Source: Acidobacteriota bacterium
GTDB taxonomy: Bacteria; Actinomycetota; Acidimicrobiia; Acidimicrobiales; SHLQ01
Assembly: GCA_022562835.1 (NCBI GenBank)
Contig: JADFOM010000031.1
Coordinates: 1 to 15,080 of the forward strand
Direction: 5' to 3'
Length of the DNA stretch: 15,080 bases
Of the stretch, positions 6,770 through 14,536 are shown piece by piece. The notes under the pieces are model-generated. The model was given only the letters and a program-made list of their open reading frames with translations, ran no database searches and had not been told where the DNA came from. The position numbers and the translations under genes were made by a program. The stretch's first letter is position 1, and each line of letters begins with the position of its first letter.

Positions 6770-7549
6770 ATGGTCCAACACGAACGCCTCCACGTCGACA
6801 TCGTGAACCGCGTTGCGACGGTTACTTTTGACCACGCCGCAACACGTAACTCGATCACCAGCGACATGTGGACGGTGATTAGAGACGTTTTTCACGGATT
6901 TGCATCGAATCCCGATGTGCGTGTTGTGGTCTTGACCGGAGCAGGCGATCACTTCGGTTCGGGGGCGGACGTATCCAGAATGAGTGATCGCGGACCTGGT
7001 GTCAGTGCCCTTGACGCAATGCGCGAGGTCGGTTCTGCCACGCAGGCAATCTACGAATTGGCGAAGCCGACCATCGCTCGCATGCGCGGCACCGTCGCAG
7101 GCGCGAGTGCCAACCTTGCTCTCGCGTGTGATCTCCTGATCGCCGATGACACGATGCGTTTCATCGAGGTCTTCGTGAGGCGCGGCCTCACCATTGACGC
7201 GGGCGGCTCCTGGTTGTTGCCGCGACAGATCGGCATGGCACGCGCCAAGGAGATGGTTCTGCTCGGAGACGCCGTCGATGCCGGCGCCGCACGCGAGATG
7301 GGTCTGGTCAACCGGGTTCTCTCTCCAGCTGACCTCGACGCATGCGTCGATGAACTCGCTGGCCGACTCGCCACCGGTCCTGCAATCGCGATGGGCATGT
7401 CGAAGCGACTCTTGAACCAGGCGTACTCGGTGTCGCTCAACGAGGCGCTTGAAGCCGAGTCACACGCACAGGTCGTGAACTTTCAAACCCCCGACGCCAG
7501 CGAGGCGATGCGAGCCTTCATCGAAAAGCGCGCACCAAAGTTCGAGTGA
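6770..7549 (+). CDS. Crotonase-fold enoyl-CoA hydratase/isomerase family protein
   Basis: A 259-residue cytosolic protein with the crotonase fold: LTGAGDHFGSGADVSRM (55-71) forms the first oxyanion/CoA segment, GTVAGASANLALACD (107-121) the second, and RFIEVFVRRGLTIDAGGSWLLPR (130-152) the active-site helix region. Positions equivalent to the two crotonase glutamates are N115 and F135, while D143 in IDAGG is kept, a pattern seen in PaaG/isomerase-type relatives rather than hydratases. It is only loosely similar to the crotonase gene beside bioA. ATG at 6770 is the first in frame and has AATACT-N6 before it. Its stop lies in a triplicated 15-mer shared with the convergent phosphatase gene. Exact reaction is unknown. 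Confidence 0.83.
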   Translation: MVQHERLHVDIVNRVATVTFDHAATRNSITSDMWTVIRDVFHGFASNPDVRVVVLTGAGDHFGSGADVSRMSDRGPGVSALDAMREVGSATQAIYELAKPTIARMRGTVAGASANLALACDLLIADDTMRFIEVFVRRGLTIDAGGSWLLPRQIGMARAKEMVLLGDAVDAGAAREMGLVNRVLSPADLDACVDELAGRLATGPAIAMGMSKRLLNQAYSVSLNEALEAESHAQVVNFQTPDASEAMRAFIEKRAPKFE

Positions 7550-7585
7550 CTATTCCTTCGAGTGACTATTCTTGAGCGACTATTC
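7541..7585. repeat. Three tandem 15-mers over two convergent stop codons
   Basis: Units start at 7541, 7557 and 7572: TTCGAGTGACTATTC, the same again (separated by one C), and a diverged TTGAGCGACTATTC. The first copy contains the TGA of the crotonase-family gene (7547-7549). The third contains the minus-strand TAG of the phosphatase gene (7580-7582). The first two copies hold GAGTGA forward, and every copy holds GAATAG in reverse, so a loss of one unit would still leave both genes terminated. No hairpin or T-tract is visible, so this is not an obvious terminator. Confidence 0.85.
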
Positions 7586-8176
7586 GAGGGTGTGGCGAAC
7601 GTGGCCGGTCTCGTTCACGCTGCGGATGGAGCGCACACCATTCGATGAAGCCTGTACACGCATGATGCCGCAGTAATCGATATTAAATCGAAACGGATCG
7701 TCGACACCCAACTGCGTCATGAGGTAGACGCCCATCACCATGCCGTGGCAGAACACCGCAACTGTGCCGCCGCGGTTCGCTTGCACGATCGCATCGAACC
7801 CGTCGAGCACGCGGGTCTTGAAACCTTCGAAGTCCCCGTTGAACAACGACCATGGATCATTGAGGAACTCGGCGACGATTGGATCCTCGTTGGTCATCTC
7901 TTCCATTGGCACGTAACGGTTGGATTCGCGATCGACTTCACAGAGGGCGTCATGGAGTTCGATCTCGATGCCGAGCATGTCTGCGAGCGGTTCTGCGGTC
8001 TGGCGGGCACGGTTCATGGTGCTGGATGCGATTCGGGTGATCGACTCGCATTGCAAGAAATCGGCCGTCAGTTCAGCTTGCCGTCGGCCCATGATCGATA
8101 GCGATGGATCGGCCGCTTGGCCTTCTTCGCGCTCGTCGCGTTCTGGTCGGCCGTGCCGCACGATGATCAAATCCAC
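7580..8176 (-). CDS. Histidine phosphatase (phosphoglycerate mutase-like)
   Basis: A 198-residue cytosolic member of the histidine phosphatase superfamily. The phosphohistidine motif IVRHGRPE (5-12, H8), the SSTMNRARQTAEPLA segment (51-65) with the second arginine, E80 in LCEVD and the second histidine in VFCHGM (H144) make a complete catalytic core. The substrate cannot be assigned. The frame is open from an ATG at 8203, but GTG at 8176 puts VDLIIVRHG at the very N-terminus as is typical, and TAGTCT lies seven bases upstream, so I choose the GTG. It is divergent from the quinone oxidoreductase at 8272 and convergent with the crotonase-family gene. Confidence 0.85.
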   Translation of the reverse strand: MDLIIVRHGRPERDEREEGQAADPSLSIMGRRQAELTADFLQCESITRIASSTMNRARQTAEPLADMLGIEIELHDALCEVDRESNRYVPMEEMTNEDPIVAEFLNDPWSLFNGDFEGFKTRVLDGFDAIVQANRGGTVAVFCHGMVMGVYLMTQLGVDDPFRFNIDYCGIMRVQASSNGVRSIRSVNETGHVRHTLE

Positions 8177-8189
8177 CGGAGGGAGACTA
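8177..8189 (-). promoter_or_regulatory. Probable leaderless promoter of the histidine phosphatase
   Basis: TAGTCT (8189-8184, minus strand) matches TANNNT and is separated by seven bases from the GTG at 8176. This supports the GTG over the ATG 27 bases upstream, which would place the -10 inside the coding region. Confidence 0.45.
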
Positions 8190-8237
8190 GCGAAGTTGAG
8201 CATGAATCGCTCCAGCCGCCCAAGACCTGAGATCTTC

Positions 8238-8265
8238 TATCGTGGGGACACACGAGGTTGAGAGG
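8238..8265 (+). promoter_or_regulatory. Possible -10 and Shine-Dalgarno of the quinone oxidoreductase
   Basis: TATCGT at 8238-8243 fits TANNNT, and GAGAGG at 8260-8265 is a good Shine-Dalgarno six bases before ATG 8272. This gene and citrate synthase are the leadered exceptions among mostly leaderless neighbours, and the site decides the start codon. Confidence 0.45.
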
Positions 8266-8271
8266 TGCGAA

Positions 8272-9246
8272 ATGAAAGCAGTAATACTGGACGGTCATGG
8301 CGACATCGATGTCTTGGCAGTGGTCGAGGTGGAGATGCCCGAGCCCGGACCCGAGGAGGTGCTGGTCGATGTCGTGTCCTCGGCGTTGAACCGTGCAGAT
8401 CTACTTCAACGGATGGGCCTCTACCCCGGCCCCGATGCCGAGGTCGAGATACCTGGTCTCGAATTCGCGGGACGGGTCCGTGCGGTTGGTGAGCGCGTCG
8501 CGGAGCGGTCCGTAGGTGACCTGGTCATGGGCATAGTCGGCGGTGGCGCGCACGCCGAATGCCTTGTCGTGCACGAGCGTCAGACGATGTTGGTGCCAGA
8601 TGCGATTGCGCTGTCAGACGCCGGTGCAGTTCCGGAAGTTTTCATCACAGCATTCGATGCATTGGTGGTGCAGGGTGGGTTGACCTCGGGCCGCACGGCG
8701 CTTGTCCACGCAGGTGCTTCGGGAGTTGGCACAGCAGCGATCCAGATCTGTCGCTCTATCGGTGCGCGGGTGATCGTTACGGCCAGCACAGCCAAGGTGG
8801 AGGCTTGCCGCGCCCTCGGCGCGACCGCCGTGGACTATCTGAGCGACGATTTTGTTGCAGTGGTGCACGCCGAGACAAATGGTGCCGGTGTCGACGTGGT
8901 ACTCGATGTGATCGGAGGCGACTACGTCGGGCGGAACATCGAGTGTTTGTGTACCGGTGGCCGCATCATCCAGGTTGGGGTTATGGATCCATCATCGGTC
9001 GAGTTTTCTGTCGGAGCGCTCCTCTCCAAACGAGCAGGCATCATCGGTACGGTGTTGCGGGCACGCCCGCTCGATGAGAAAATCGCCATTACGCAGCGCT
9101 TTACCCGCGAGATGTTGCCGCTGCTCGCAGACGAGACGATGAAGCCTGTCATCGACTCGCGCTACTCTCTCGATGATATTGCGGCGGCCCATACGTATAT
9201 GGCGTCAAACGCCAACATAGGCAAGATCGTGCTGGAGATTTCCTAA
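8272..9246 (+). CDS. Zinc-free quinone oxidoreductase, PIG3/QOR family
   Basis: A 324-residue NADPH-dependent medium-chain dehydrogenase/reductase without zinc ligands. The signature ALNRADLLQRMGLYPGP (38-54) is typical of the TP53I3 (PIG3)-like quinone oxidoreductases. The Rossmann motif HAGASGVGTAAIQ is at 146-158, VVLDVIGG binds near the nicotinamide, and the C-terminus MASNANIGKIVLEI is the family ending. It should reduce quinones or conjugated enones in the cytosol. ATG at 8272 is chosen over GTG at 8242 because GAGAGG sits six bases before it and MKAV is the usual start. TATCGT (8238-8243) is a possible -10 giving a short leader. A decayed copy of its 3' end lies 36 bp after its stop. 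Confidence 0.9.
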   Translation: MKAVILDGHGDIDVLAVVEVEMPEPGPEEVLVDVVSSALNRADLLQRMGLYPGPDAEVEIPGLEFAGRVRAVGERVAERSVGDLVMGIVGGGAHAECLVVHERQTMLVPDAIALSDAGAVPEVFITAFDALVVQGGLTSGRTALVHAGASGVGTAAIQICRSIGARVIVTASTAKVEACRALGATAVDYLSDDFVAVVHAETNGAGVDVVLDVIGGDYVGRNIECLCTGGRIIQVGVMDPSSVEFSVGALLSKRAGIIGTVLRARPLDEKIAITQRFTREMLPLLADETMKPVIDSRYSLDDIAAAHTYMASNANIGKIVLEIS

Positions 9247-9258
9247 CGCCGAAAGAGC

Positions 9259-9271
9259 GGTGTCTGACACC
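9259..9271. repeat. Short palindrome GGTGTC-T-GACACC
   Basis: A perfect 6+1+6 palindrome lies between the quinone oxidoreductase stop and its duplicated tail. It shares the core TCTGAC(A/C)CC with the left arm of the palindrome at 43-94. The one-base loop is too tight for an RNA hairpin, so it is more likely a DNA element such as a protein site or REP-type end. Confidence 0.7.
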
Positions 9272-9320
9272 AGCACCAACATGGAGTCGAACGCCAACAT
9301 CTCCAAGATCGTGCGCAACG
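9272..9320 (+). pseudogene. Remnant of a second quinone oxidoreductase 3' end
   Basis: The stretch 9281-9313 matches 9199-9231, the 3' end of the preceding gene, at 28 of 33 bases with no gaps. It encodes TNMESNANISKIV, against TYMASNANIGKIV in the intact gene. Differences are mainly single substitutions, several of them silent or conservative, so this is either an old tandem duplication or the tail of a deleted paralogue. After KIV the reading frame wanders into the ProA-like gene on the opposite strand and no longer resembles the family. I do not think it is translated as a functional protein. Confidence 0.65.
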
Positions 9321-9322
9321 CT

Positions 9323-10828
9323 TCAGCGCCGCTGGTCGGGGTGCTCCTGAAACGCTCGCGTGCGAACGGTAAACACCGAATCACCGCTGAGAACGCCGCC
9401 GCGTCCGAAGAGACGCCCGTTGGCCCAATTGGACAAGCCGAGTTCTGGACGGGACAAGGCGTATTGACCGTCGACCCAGCGGGTGAACCCGTTGCCGACA
9501 AACGGGGCATCGATGGCTTCGTTGAAACGGTTCTGTAGCAAGACATCGCCGGACAACAATGTGGCGACAAGTCGGGGGCTCTGGTCGTTGAACCGGCCGA
9601 TCGCGTCGTCGACATCATCGACGATCACCAAGGTGATCTCTGGACTGTTCTCCCACTCCCACTCGATGCCGAGCTCGTCGGTAGCGATCATTTCGGCGGA
9701 CGGCTCGTCGACAATTCCGTTGGCACGAGCTATCGAAACCTTGTTCGTAAAGCGCTCCGCTGGAACGAACGGTTCGCCGCCTTCAACCACGTGCAACTTT
9801 GCGTTCGCGTCGAGCGCGTCCGCGGCCAGGTCGAGTCCTGCGAGTACGGCCGGTACCAGTACAGCGGCACCCGAGCGGGTCACGCAACAGGTGTTGAGAG
9901 TGTTGCAGACCTTGCGGTCGAGGGAGTTGGCGACAATGGTCGTGACCTCGTCGGGGTCAGCGTCGTCGGCGACCACGATCCAAGCGCCACCGGTCCCATG
10001 AAGGCTGACGGGTGTGCCAGCCTGTGCAGCGACGGCCCCGAGTTGGTCGACAGCAGGACCCGAACCACGCGCTACCGCCAGCGACAGACGCTGGTCACCG
10101 AACATCGCCCAGCCAGCCGCGTGCGATGGATCGTCTACGAGTGATGCGGCACCACTGGGAAGGCCGGCCGTTTTCAACGCGGGTTCGAGAGCAGCTTCGA
10201 CGATTGCGCGGGCTGTACCAAGCGCGGCGCTCCCGATGCGAAAGACGACGGTGTTGCCCCCCTTGAGGACTCCTGTGGCGTCTGCGAATACGTTGGGTCG
10301 ACCCTCGAACACGAACCCGATCACCCCAAGACCCGCTCGGTATTGTTCGATGTGCCATCCGTCGTGCCTAACCGTTTCGACATGGGCACCGCGGGTGGAC
10401 TCCGATGCCGCCCAGCCGCGCAGGCCCTCGATCATCGCGGCGCGCATCGAAGCGCCGAGCTCGAGGCGTGTGGTGGAGCGCCCGCGGTCGTGAGCTTTTC
10501 GAACGTCTCGGGCATTGGCGGCGGAGATCGAAGCGAAGATCGCATCGTCGGCGAGGCGGTCTGCAAAACTCAGATAGAACGCATCGATCTGGCCGTCCGA
10601 TACCGACGCCATCTCCGAGAAAGCCTTGGTGGCGCGCTCGACGGACTTGGCGGCGGCGTCGCCAGCTGCCAACGGTATGTGCAGAAGGTCGCCTGTGCGG
10701 TCGAGCACCAGGAGCCTGTCGCCCTCGGTGAACGCCTCGGCGAGCGCGTTGGAAACGTGCGTGATGCGGTCGCCGCCGAAGATCACCGGCATGCCTGCTT
10801 CAAGCGCGCGAAGCCGGTCAGCGGTCAT
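9323..10828 (-). CDS. ProA-like aldehyde dehydrogenase with N-terminal extension
   Basis: A 501-residue protein related to glutamate-5-semialdehyde dehydrogenase (proline pathway, NADPH-dependent reduction of glutamyl-5-phosphate). ProA landmarks are YRAGLGVIGFVFEGRPNV (163-180), the region ARGSGPAVDQL (253-263) and the catalytic cysteine in RKVCNTLNT (C308), followed by VNGFTRW-type C-terminal sequence. It diverges from E. coli ProA at many sites, and about 80 residues precede the start of the usual domain (SVERATKAFSEM near 62-73), including VIFGGDRITHVSNAL and GDRLLVLDRTGDLLHIP, which I do not recognise. ATG at 10828 is chosen; upstream codons lie inside gltA. It follows gltA by 10 nt, so the two are an operon. 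Substrate may differ from ProA. Confidence 0.75.
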   Translation of the reverse strand: MTADRLRALEAGMPVIFGGDRITHVSNALAEAFTEGDRLLVLDRTGDLLHIPLAAGDAAAKSVERATKAFSEMASVSDGQIDAFYLSFADRLADDAIFASISAANARDVRKAHDRGRSTTRLELGASMRAAMIEGLRGWAASESTRGAHVETVRHDGWHIEQYRAGLGVIGFVFEGRPNVFADATGVLKGGNTVVFRIGSAALGTARAIVEAALEPALKTAGLPSGAASLVDDPSHAAGWAMFGDQRLSLAVARGSGPAVDQLGAVAAQAGTPVSLHGTGGAWIVVADDADPDEVTTIVANSLDRKVCNTLNTCCVTRSGAAVLVPAVLAGLDLAADALDANAKLHVVEGGEPFVPAERFTNKVSIARANGIVDEPSAEMIATDELGIEWEWENSPEITLVIVDDVDDAIGRFNDQSPRLVATLLSGDVLLQNRFNEAIDAPFVGNGFTRWVDGQYALSRPELGLSNWANGRLFGRGGVLSGDSVFTVRTRAFQEHPDQRR

Positions 10829-10838
10829 GGCAGGACGC

Positions 10839-12107
10839 TCAGCGGGTGTCAATGGTGGCGTAGTCTCGGGCTTCGGGGCCGGTGTAGACCTGACGGGGGC
10901 GAGCGATACGGGAGTTTTGCTCGAGCATTTCGGACCAATGCGCCAGCCATCCCGACGTACGTGCAATCGCGAAGAGCACGGTGAAAACCTCGGTGGGAAA
11001 ACCCATCGACTGATAGATCAGTCCGGAGTAGAAGTCGACGTTGGGGTAGAGCTTGCGATCGATGAAGTAGCTGTCGGCCAGCGCGGCCTCTTCGAGCTTC
11101 AGAGCGATATCGAGGAGGGGGTTCTGACCCGTGACTTCGAATACGTCGTGAGCGGCCGCCTTGATGATCGTCGCTCGAGGGTCGTGGTTCTTGTAGACGC
11201 GGTGCCCAAAACCCATAAGTCGTCCGTCGCCTGTCTTGACGGAGTCGATGAAGGCATCGACCTGGTCATAGGAGCCAATGTCGGCAAGCATCTTGAGAAC
11301 CGCCTCATTGGCACCACCGTGACGAGGTCCGTAGAGACCAGCGCACGCGGCCGCGACCGTCGAGTAGGGATCCGCATGCGAACTACCTACTATGCGGGCG
11401 GTTGTCGTCGAACAATTCTGTTCATGATCGGCATGCAGAATGAACAAGATGTCGAGCGCACGCTGCAGGGCCGGGTCGGTGGCGTAGTCGTCCTCGGCCA
11501 TCTTGAACATCATCGACAAGAAGTTGGTGCTGTAGTCGAGATCGTTATCGGGGAATACGAACGGGAGACCCTGGCTGTGACGGAAGGCCGCCGCAGCGAG
11601 CGTGGGCAACTTCGCGATGAGCCGCACGACCTGTTCATGACGGACCTCGGGATCGTCAATTTCCTTGGCCTCGGGGTAGAACGTGGACAGACCAGCCACG
11701 GTGGAAATGAGCATGCCCATGGGGTGGGCGTCGTAGTGGAATGCATCGAATATGCCGCTGCGAAATGACTCGTGGATGTACGTGTGGTGTGTGATTTCGT
11801 GGACCCAAGTGTCGTATTGATCCTGGGTCGGTAGTTCACCGTTGATCAGGAGGTAGGCGACCTCAAGGTAGGTGGACTTTTCCGCGAGTTGCTCGATTGG
11901 GTAACCGCGGTATCGCAGGATGCCCGCTTCGCCGTCGAGTTCTGTGATTGCGCTGTCTGTGGCCGCTGTATTGCCGAGTGCCGGATCGCGAAACCAAACC
12001 GGACCGAGGAGTTCGCGCCATTGTGCTCCGTCCACGGCTCCACCGGAGATGGGAATCTCCACAGACTCGCCGCTTCGGTTGTCCGTGATGGTGATACTTT
12101 CGGTCAC
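10839..12107 (-). CDS. gltA: Type II citrate synthase
   Basis: Condenses oxaloacetate and acetyl-CoA to citrate, the entry step of the TCA cycle. The 422-residue protein is full length for the GltA family. Catalytic residues match E. coli H264, H305 and D362: GPRHGGANEA (H263), MGFGHRVYKNHDPR (H302) and LYPNVDFYSG (D358); LHADHEQNCSTTT (224-236) is also intact. GTG at 12107 is the start because GGAAGG (12121-12116) lies eight bases upstream. TAGCCT at 12146-12141 is a possible -10 giving a short leader, though no -35 is clear. The 93-bp gap to the carboxyltransferase gene upstream contains nothing else visible. The ProA-like gene follows in the same operon. Confidence 0.96.
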   Translation of the reverse strand: MTESITITDNRSGESVEIPISGGAVDGAQWRELLGPVWFRDPALGNTAATDSAITELDGEAGILRYRGYPIEQLAEKSTYLEVAYLLINGELPTQDQYDTWVHEITHHTYIHESFRSGIFDAFHYDAHPMGMLISTVAGLSTFYPEAKEIDDPEVRHEQVVRLIAKLPTLAAAAFRHSQGLPFVFPDNDLDYSTNFLSMMFKMAEDDYATDPALQRALDILFILHADHEQNCSTTTARIVGSSHADPYSTVAAACAGLYGPRHGGANEAVLKMLADIGSYDQVDAFIDSVKTGDGRLMGFGHRVYKNHDPRATIIKAAAHDVFEVTGQNPLLDIALKLEEAALADSYFIDRKLYPNVDFYSGLIYQSMGFPTEVFTVLFAIARTSGWLAHWSEMLEQNSRIARPRQVYTGPEARDYATIDTR

Positions 12108-12115
12108 TCTGGTGG

Positions 12116-12121
12116 CCTTCC
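12116..12121 (-). promoter_or_regulatory. Shine-Dalgarno of gltA
   Basis: GGAAGG on the minus strand, eight bases before the GTG at 12107. It settles a GTG start and shows that gltA, unlike several neighbours, is translated from a leadered mRNA. Confidence 0.7.
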
Positions 12122-12200
12122 TAGGTCATGCAACGCAGCGAGGCTACCTAAGTCCGTTGGATGGGTAGACATTGAACCCCACGACGCATGACCCTGTGCG

Positions 12201-13543
12201 CTACAGCGGAGTGTTGTCGTGGCGGCGTTCGGGTAGCTGCTCGCGCTTGCTTTGAAGCATCGCCAAGCCGGCAGAAACTTCCCTGCGCGTGTCGCTCGGG
12301 TCGATGACCGCGTCGATCGAACCACGGCTGGCGGCGATGTAGGGATTGAGCAGCCGTTCCTCGTAGTCATCGGCGAGTGCGGCGCGTTCGGTTTCGCTGG
12401 CCGAGCGATGAAGTATTTCCACAGCTCCCTTTGCGCCCATGACGGCGATCTCGGCCGACGGCCACGCGAACGCCAGGTCGTTCCCCATGTACTTGGAGTC
12501 CATGACGATGTAGGCCCCTCCATATGATTTCCTCAGCGTGACGCTGATGCGGGGAACGGTGGCACGGGCGTAGGCAAAGGCGAGTTGGGCGCCGTAGCGG
12601 ATCATTCCGCGCCATTCGAGGTCCTTGCCAGGGTAGAAACCGGAGGTGTCGACCAAGGTGATGATCGGAAGGTTGAATGCGTCGCATAACGCGACGAATC
12701 GTGCGCCCTTTCGACTGGCAGGTATGTCGAGTGTTCCGGCCACCGTCTGGGGTTGGTTCGCGATCACTCCGACGCTATGGCCGTCGATGTGAGCTAGCGC
12801 GGTGACCAGATTCGCGGCCCACGTCGGGCGCAGTTCCATGAGGTCGCCGTCGTCTGCGATCGAGCCGATCACCTCGCGTATGTCGTAGCTGCCGGTTGCG
12901 GTGTCGGGGAGAACGTCGTGAAGTTCAGTGGTTTGGCGATCGGCGGGATCGGTCGTGGGGCGAGGATCTGCGAGCTGATCGGTGTTGGGGGGCAGCCGTT
13001 CGAGGAGTTCATCGACGAGTTCGTCGCCTCGGCCTCGTCGTTGACGATGAAGTCGACGACGCCAGTGTTTCTCGCGTGTGCGGCTGCGCCGCCCAGTTCG
13101 TCGGTTCCGAGGGTCTGGCCAGTGAAGTTGCGCACCATCACGGGGCCGGAGACGAACGCGTAGGAGTCGGTGGTCATGATGACGATGTCGCACAGGCCAA
13201 TCAGTAGTGCTGGTCCAGACACGGCTGGTCCGAGTACCACACAGATGATCGGCACAACGCCGCTTGCTCGGACCATTTCGCGAGCGGCAACTCCCCAGCC
13301 GTGCACCGCGGCGAGCCCGGCCTCGATGTCTGCTCCGCTCGAAGCCAGACGTATTACGAGTGGTAGGCCTTCGTCTATTGCAGTGCGAGCTGCCGTCGCC
13401 ATCGTTTCGCCGTCGGCTGGATGAATCGCACCACGCTTATGGGTCGGGTCGAACGCGATTTCAATCCGGGGGCGCTGGCCCAGCCGGGCGCTGGCGCTGG
13501 TTGCACCCTCGACATTGGCGCGGAGTTCGACAGTTCTGGTCAC
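12201..13543 (-). pseudogene. Acyl-CoA carboxylase carboxyltransferase (beta) gene with one frameshift
   Basis: Transfers CO2 from biotinyl carrier to acetyl- or propionyl-CoA. The N-half (13543 to about 13022) carries RIEIAFDP, SSGADIEAGLA, VRASGVVPIICVVLGPA and SGPVMVRNFTG, ending in VVDFIVNDEAEA. The C-half continues one frame over as ELVDELLERLPPN, then YDIREVIGSIADD, KGARFVALCDAFNLPIITLVD, SYGGAYIVM, AVMGAKGAVEIL and the ending RRHDNTPL, close to PCC/ACC beta chains. Joined, it is about 446 residues, short at the N-terminus compared with the usual 510-530. Homology places the lost base in GAGGCGACGAAC near 13020-13031. Unrepaired, the N-half frame stops at 12869. GTG at 13543 has TAGTGT six bases upstream. 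It may be a sequencing error, a real lesion, or recoding. Its biotin carboxylase partner is not in the window. Confidence 0.85.
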
Positions 13544-13555
13544 GGACTTACACTA
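13544..13555 (-). promoter_or_regulatory. Probable leaderless promoter of the carboxyltransferase gene
   Basis: TAGTGT (13555-13550, minus strand) fits TANNNT and is followed by AAGTCC and the GTG at 13543. It lies in the 31-bp gap after the LysR stop, so the carboxyltransferase need not depend on LysR gene transcription. Confidence 0.55.
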
Positions 13556-13574
13556 CGCGCAGCCGAGCGAAGGT

Positions 13575-14501
13575 TTAGCGCTTGGCGAGTTCTCCGGCGA
13601 CGTAGACACCCGGCTGGTCCGGAGCAGCCGTGGCGATCAGTTCGAAGAGAAGTTCCTGTACCGCCAGCGCGGGGGCGCTCAATGTTGTCCGTCGCGATGT
13701 TGCGATCCCAACCGATCTGCGGTCCATGCCCGATAGTCGAACCCGCTTCGTCTCGGTCTGAAACCCCAACGGCGCGGCCGTCGTGGGAACTATCGCGGGG
13801 GCGAATCCTTGGAATGCCAGCGACGCTAAGAGTCGCATGCCGTCGACCTCGGCTCGGATCGTGAGCTCCACCGCAGCGCGCTCAGCAGCCTTGTCAATGA
13901 CGTTGCGAAAGGCGATACCGGGCGGCGGTATCAGCACGCGGTGCTGTGACAGGGTCTCCATGTCGATGAGGTCGTGCTGTGCGAGTTCGTGATCGATAGG
14001 GGCGAGGACGATCGCCTCCTCCTCGAAACACGCGACGGTTGCAATGTCGGGGTGATCGATGGGGGTTTGGACGAGGGCAAGGTCAAGTTGGCTGTCGGCA
14101 ACCAGGGGAACCAGTGATGTGGTGGTCGCGTCAACCGTGATCAGGCGGAGGTCCTCGAACCGATCATCGAGTAACTCCAGCAAGCGCGGCAAGAGCCAGC
14201 GTGCCGAAGTACCGATCATTCCGCATCTCACCTCTCCGCTGATCTCGTCGCGTAAGGCGGAAACGTCACTGTCGATCGATTGCAGTTCGGATCGGATGAT
14301 GCGAGCGCGCCTGACAACCGCGGTGCCTTCGGCCGTGAGATCCCCGCTACGCCGCTCGACAAGGGTTACATCAAGCTCGCGCTCAAGACGCGCCACGTGG
14401 GTTGAAATATTTGACTGCACGGTGTGAAGAGCGCGGGCGGCCGCCGAGAAACTCTTGTGATCAGCTACGGCTACAAGTGCGGAAAGTTGGCGAAAATCCA
14501 T
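13575..14501 (-). CDS. LysR-type transcriptional regulator
   Basis: A 308-residue LTTR. The N-terminal winged helix-turn-helix begins at MDFRQLSALVAVADH, with SFSAAARALHTVQSNISTHVARLERELDVTLVERR (16-50) as the recognition region. The rest is the periplasmic-binding-like effector domain, with the usual VRCGMIG start near 105 and a QLDLALVQ-like segment. The long frame to 14570 would include the 6C promoter repeat, so ATG at 14501 is preferred. It sits upstream of the carboxyltransferase gene on the same strand and divergent from the 6C RNA; LysR genes commonly regulate a divergent neighbour. Effector and targets are unknown. Confidence 0.9.
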   Translation of the reverse strand: MDFRQLSALVAVADHKSFSAAARALHTVQSNISTHVARLERELDVTLVERRSGDLTAEGTAVVRRARIIRSELQSIDSDVSALRDEISGEVRCGMIGTSARWLLPRLLELLDDRFEDLRLITVDATTTSLVPLVADSQLDLALVQTPIDHPDIATVACFEEEAIVLAPIDHELAQHDLIDMETLSQHRVLIPPPGIAFRNVIDKAAERAAVELTIRAEVDGMRLLASLAFQGFAPAIVPTTAAPLGFQTETKRVRLSGMDRRSVGIATSRRTTLSAPALAVQELLFELIATAAPDQPGVYVAGELAKR

Positions 14502-14517
14502 CTCTACAATTGATAGC

Positions 14518-14525
14518 AGATATCT
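14518..14525. promoter_or_regulatory. AGATATCT dyad upstream of lysR
   Basis: An 8-bp perfect palindrome lies 17 bases upstream of the LysR start and about 30 bases from the 6C -10 box. With its AT-rich flanks it is a plausible LysR autoregulatory site, but it is not a full T-N11-A operator that I can define. Confidence 0.3.
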
Positions 14526-14536
14526 AGGCAATTTGC

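Noticed and set aside
11118..11130. GGGTTCTGACCC-like match to the REP-like core inside gltA
   Set aside because: It encodes conserved citrate synthase residues and is only an imperfect palindrome.
10626..11768. A 380-codon plus-strand ORF opposite gltA and the ProA-like gene
   Set aside because: It mirrors two well-supported genes, has no recognisable motif, and long antisense frames are expected in high-GC coding DNA.
12986..12992. C CCC CCA as a programmed -1 frameshift site
   Set aside because: The homologous stretch ELVDELLERLPPN is already in the downstream frame before this site, so the shift must lie upstream. No obvious stimulatory hairpin was seen.
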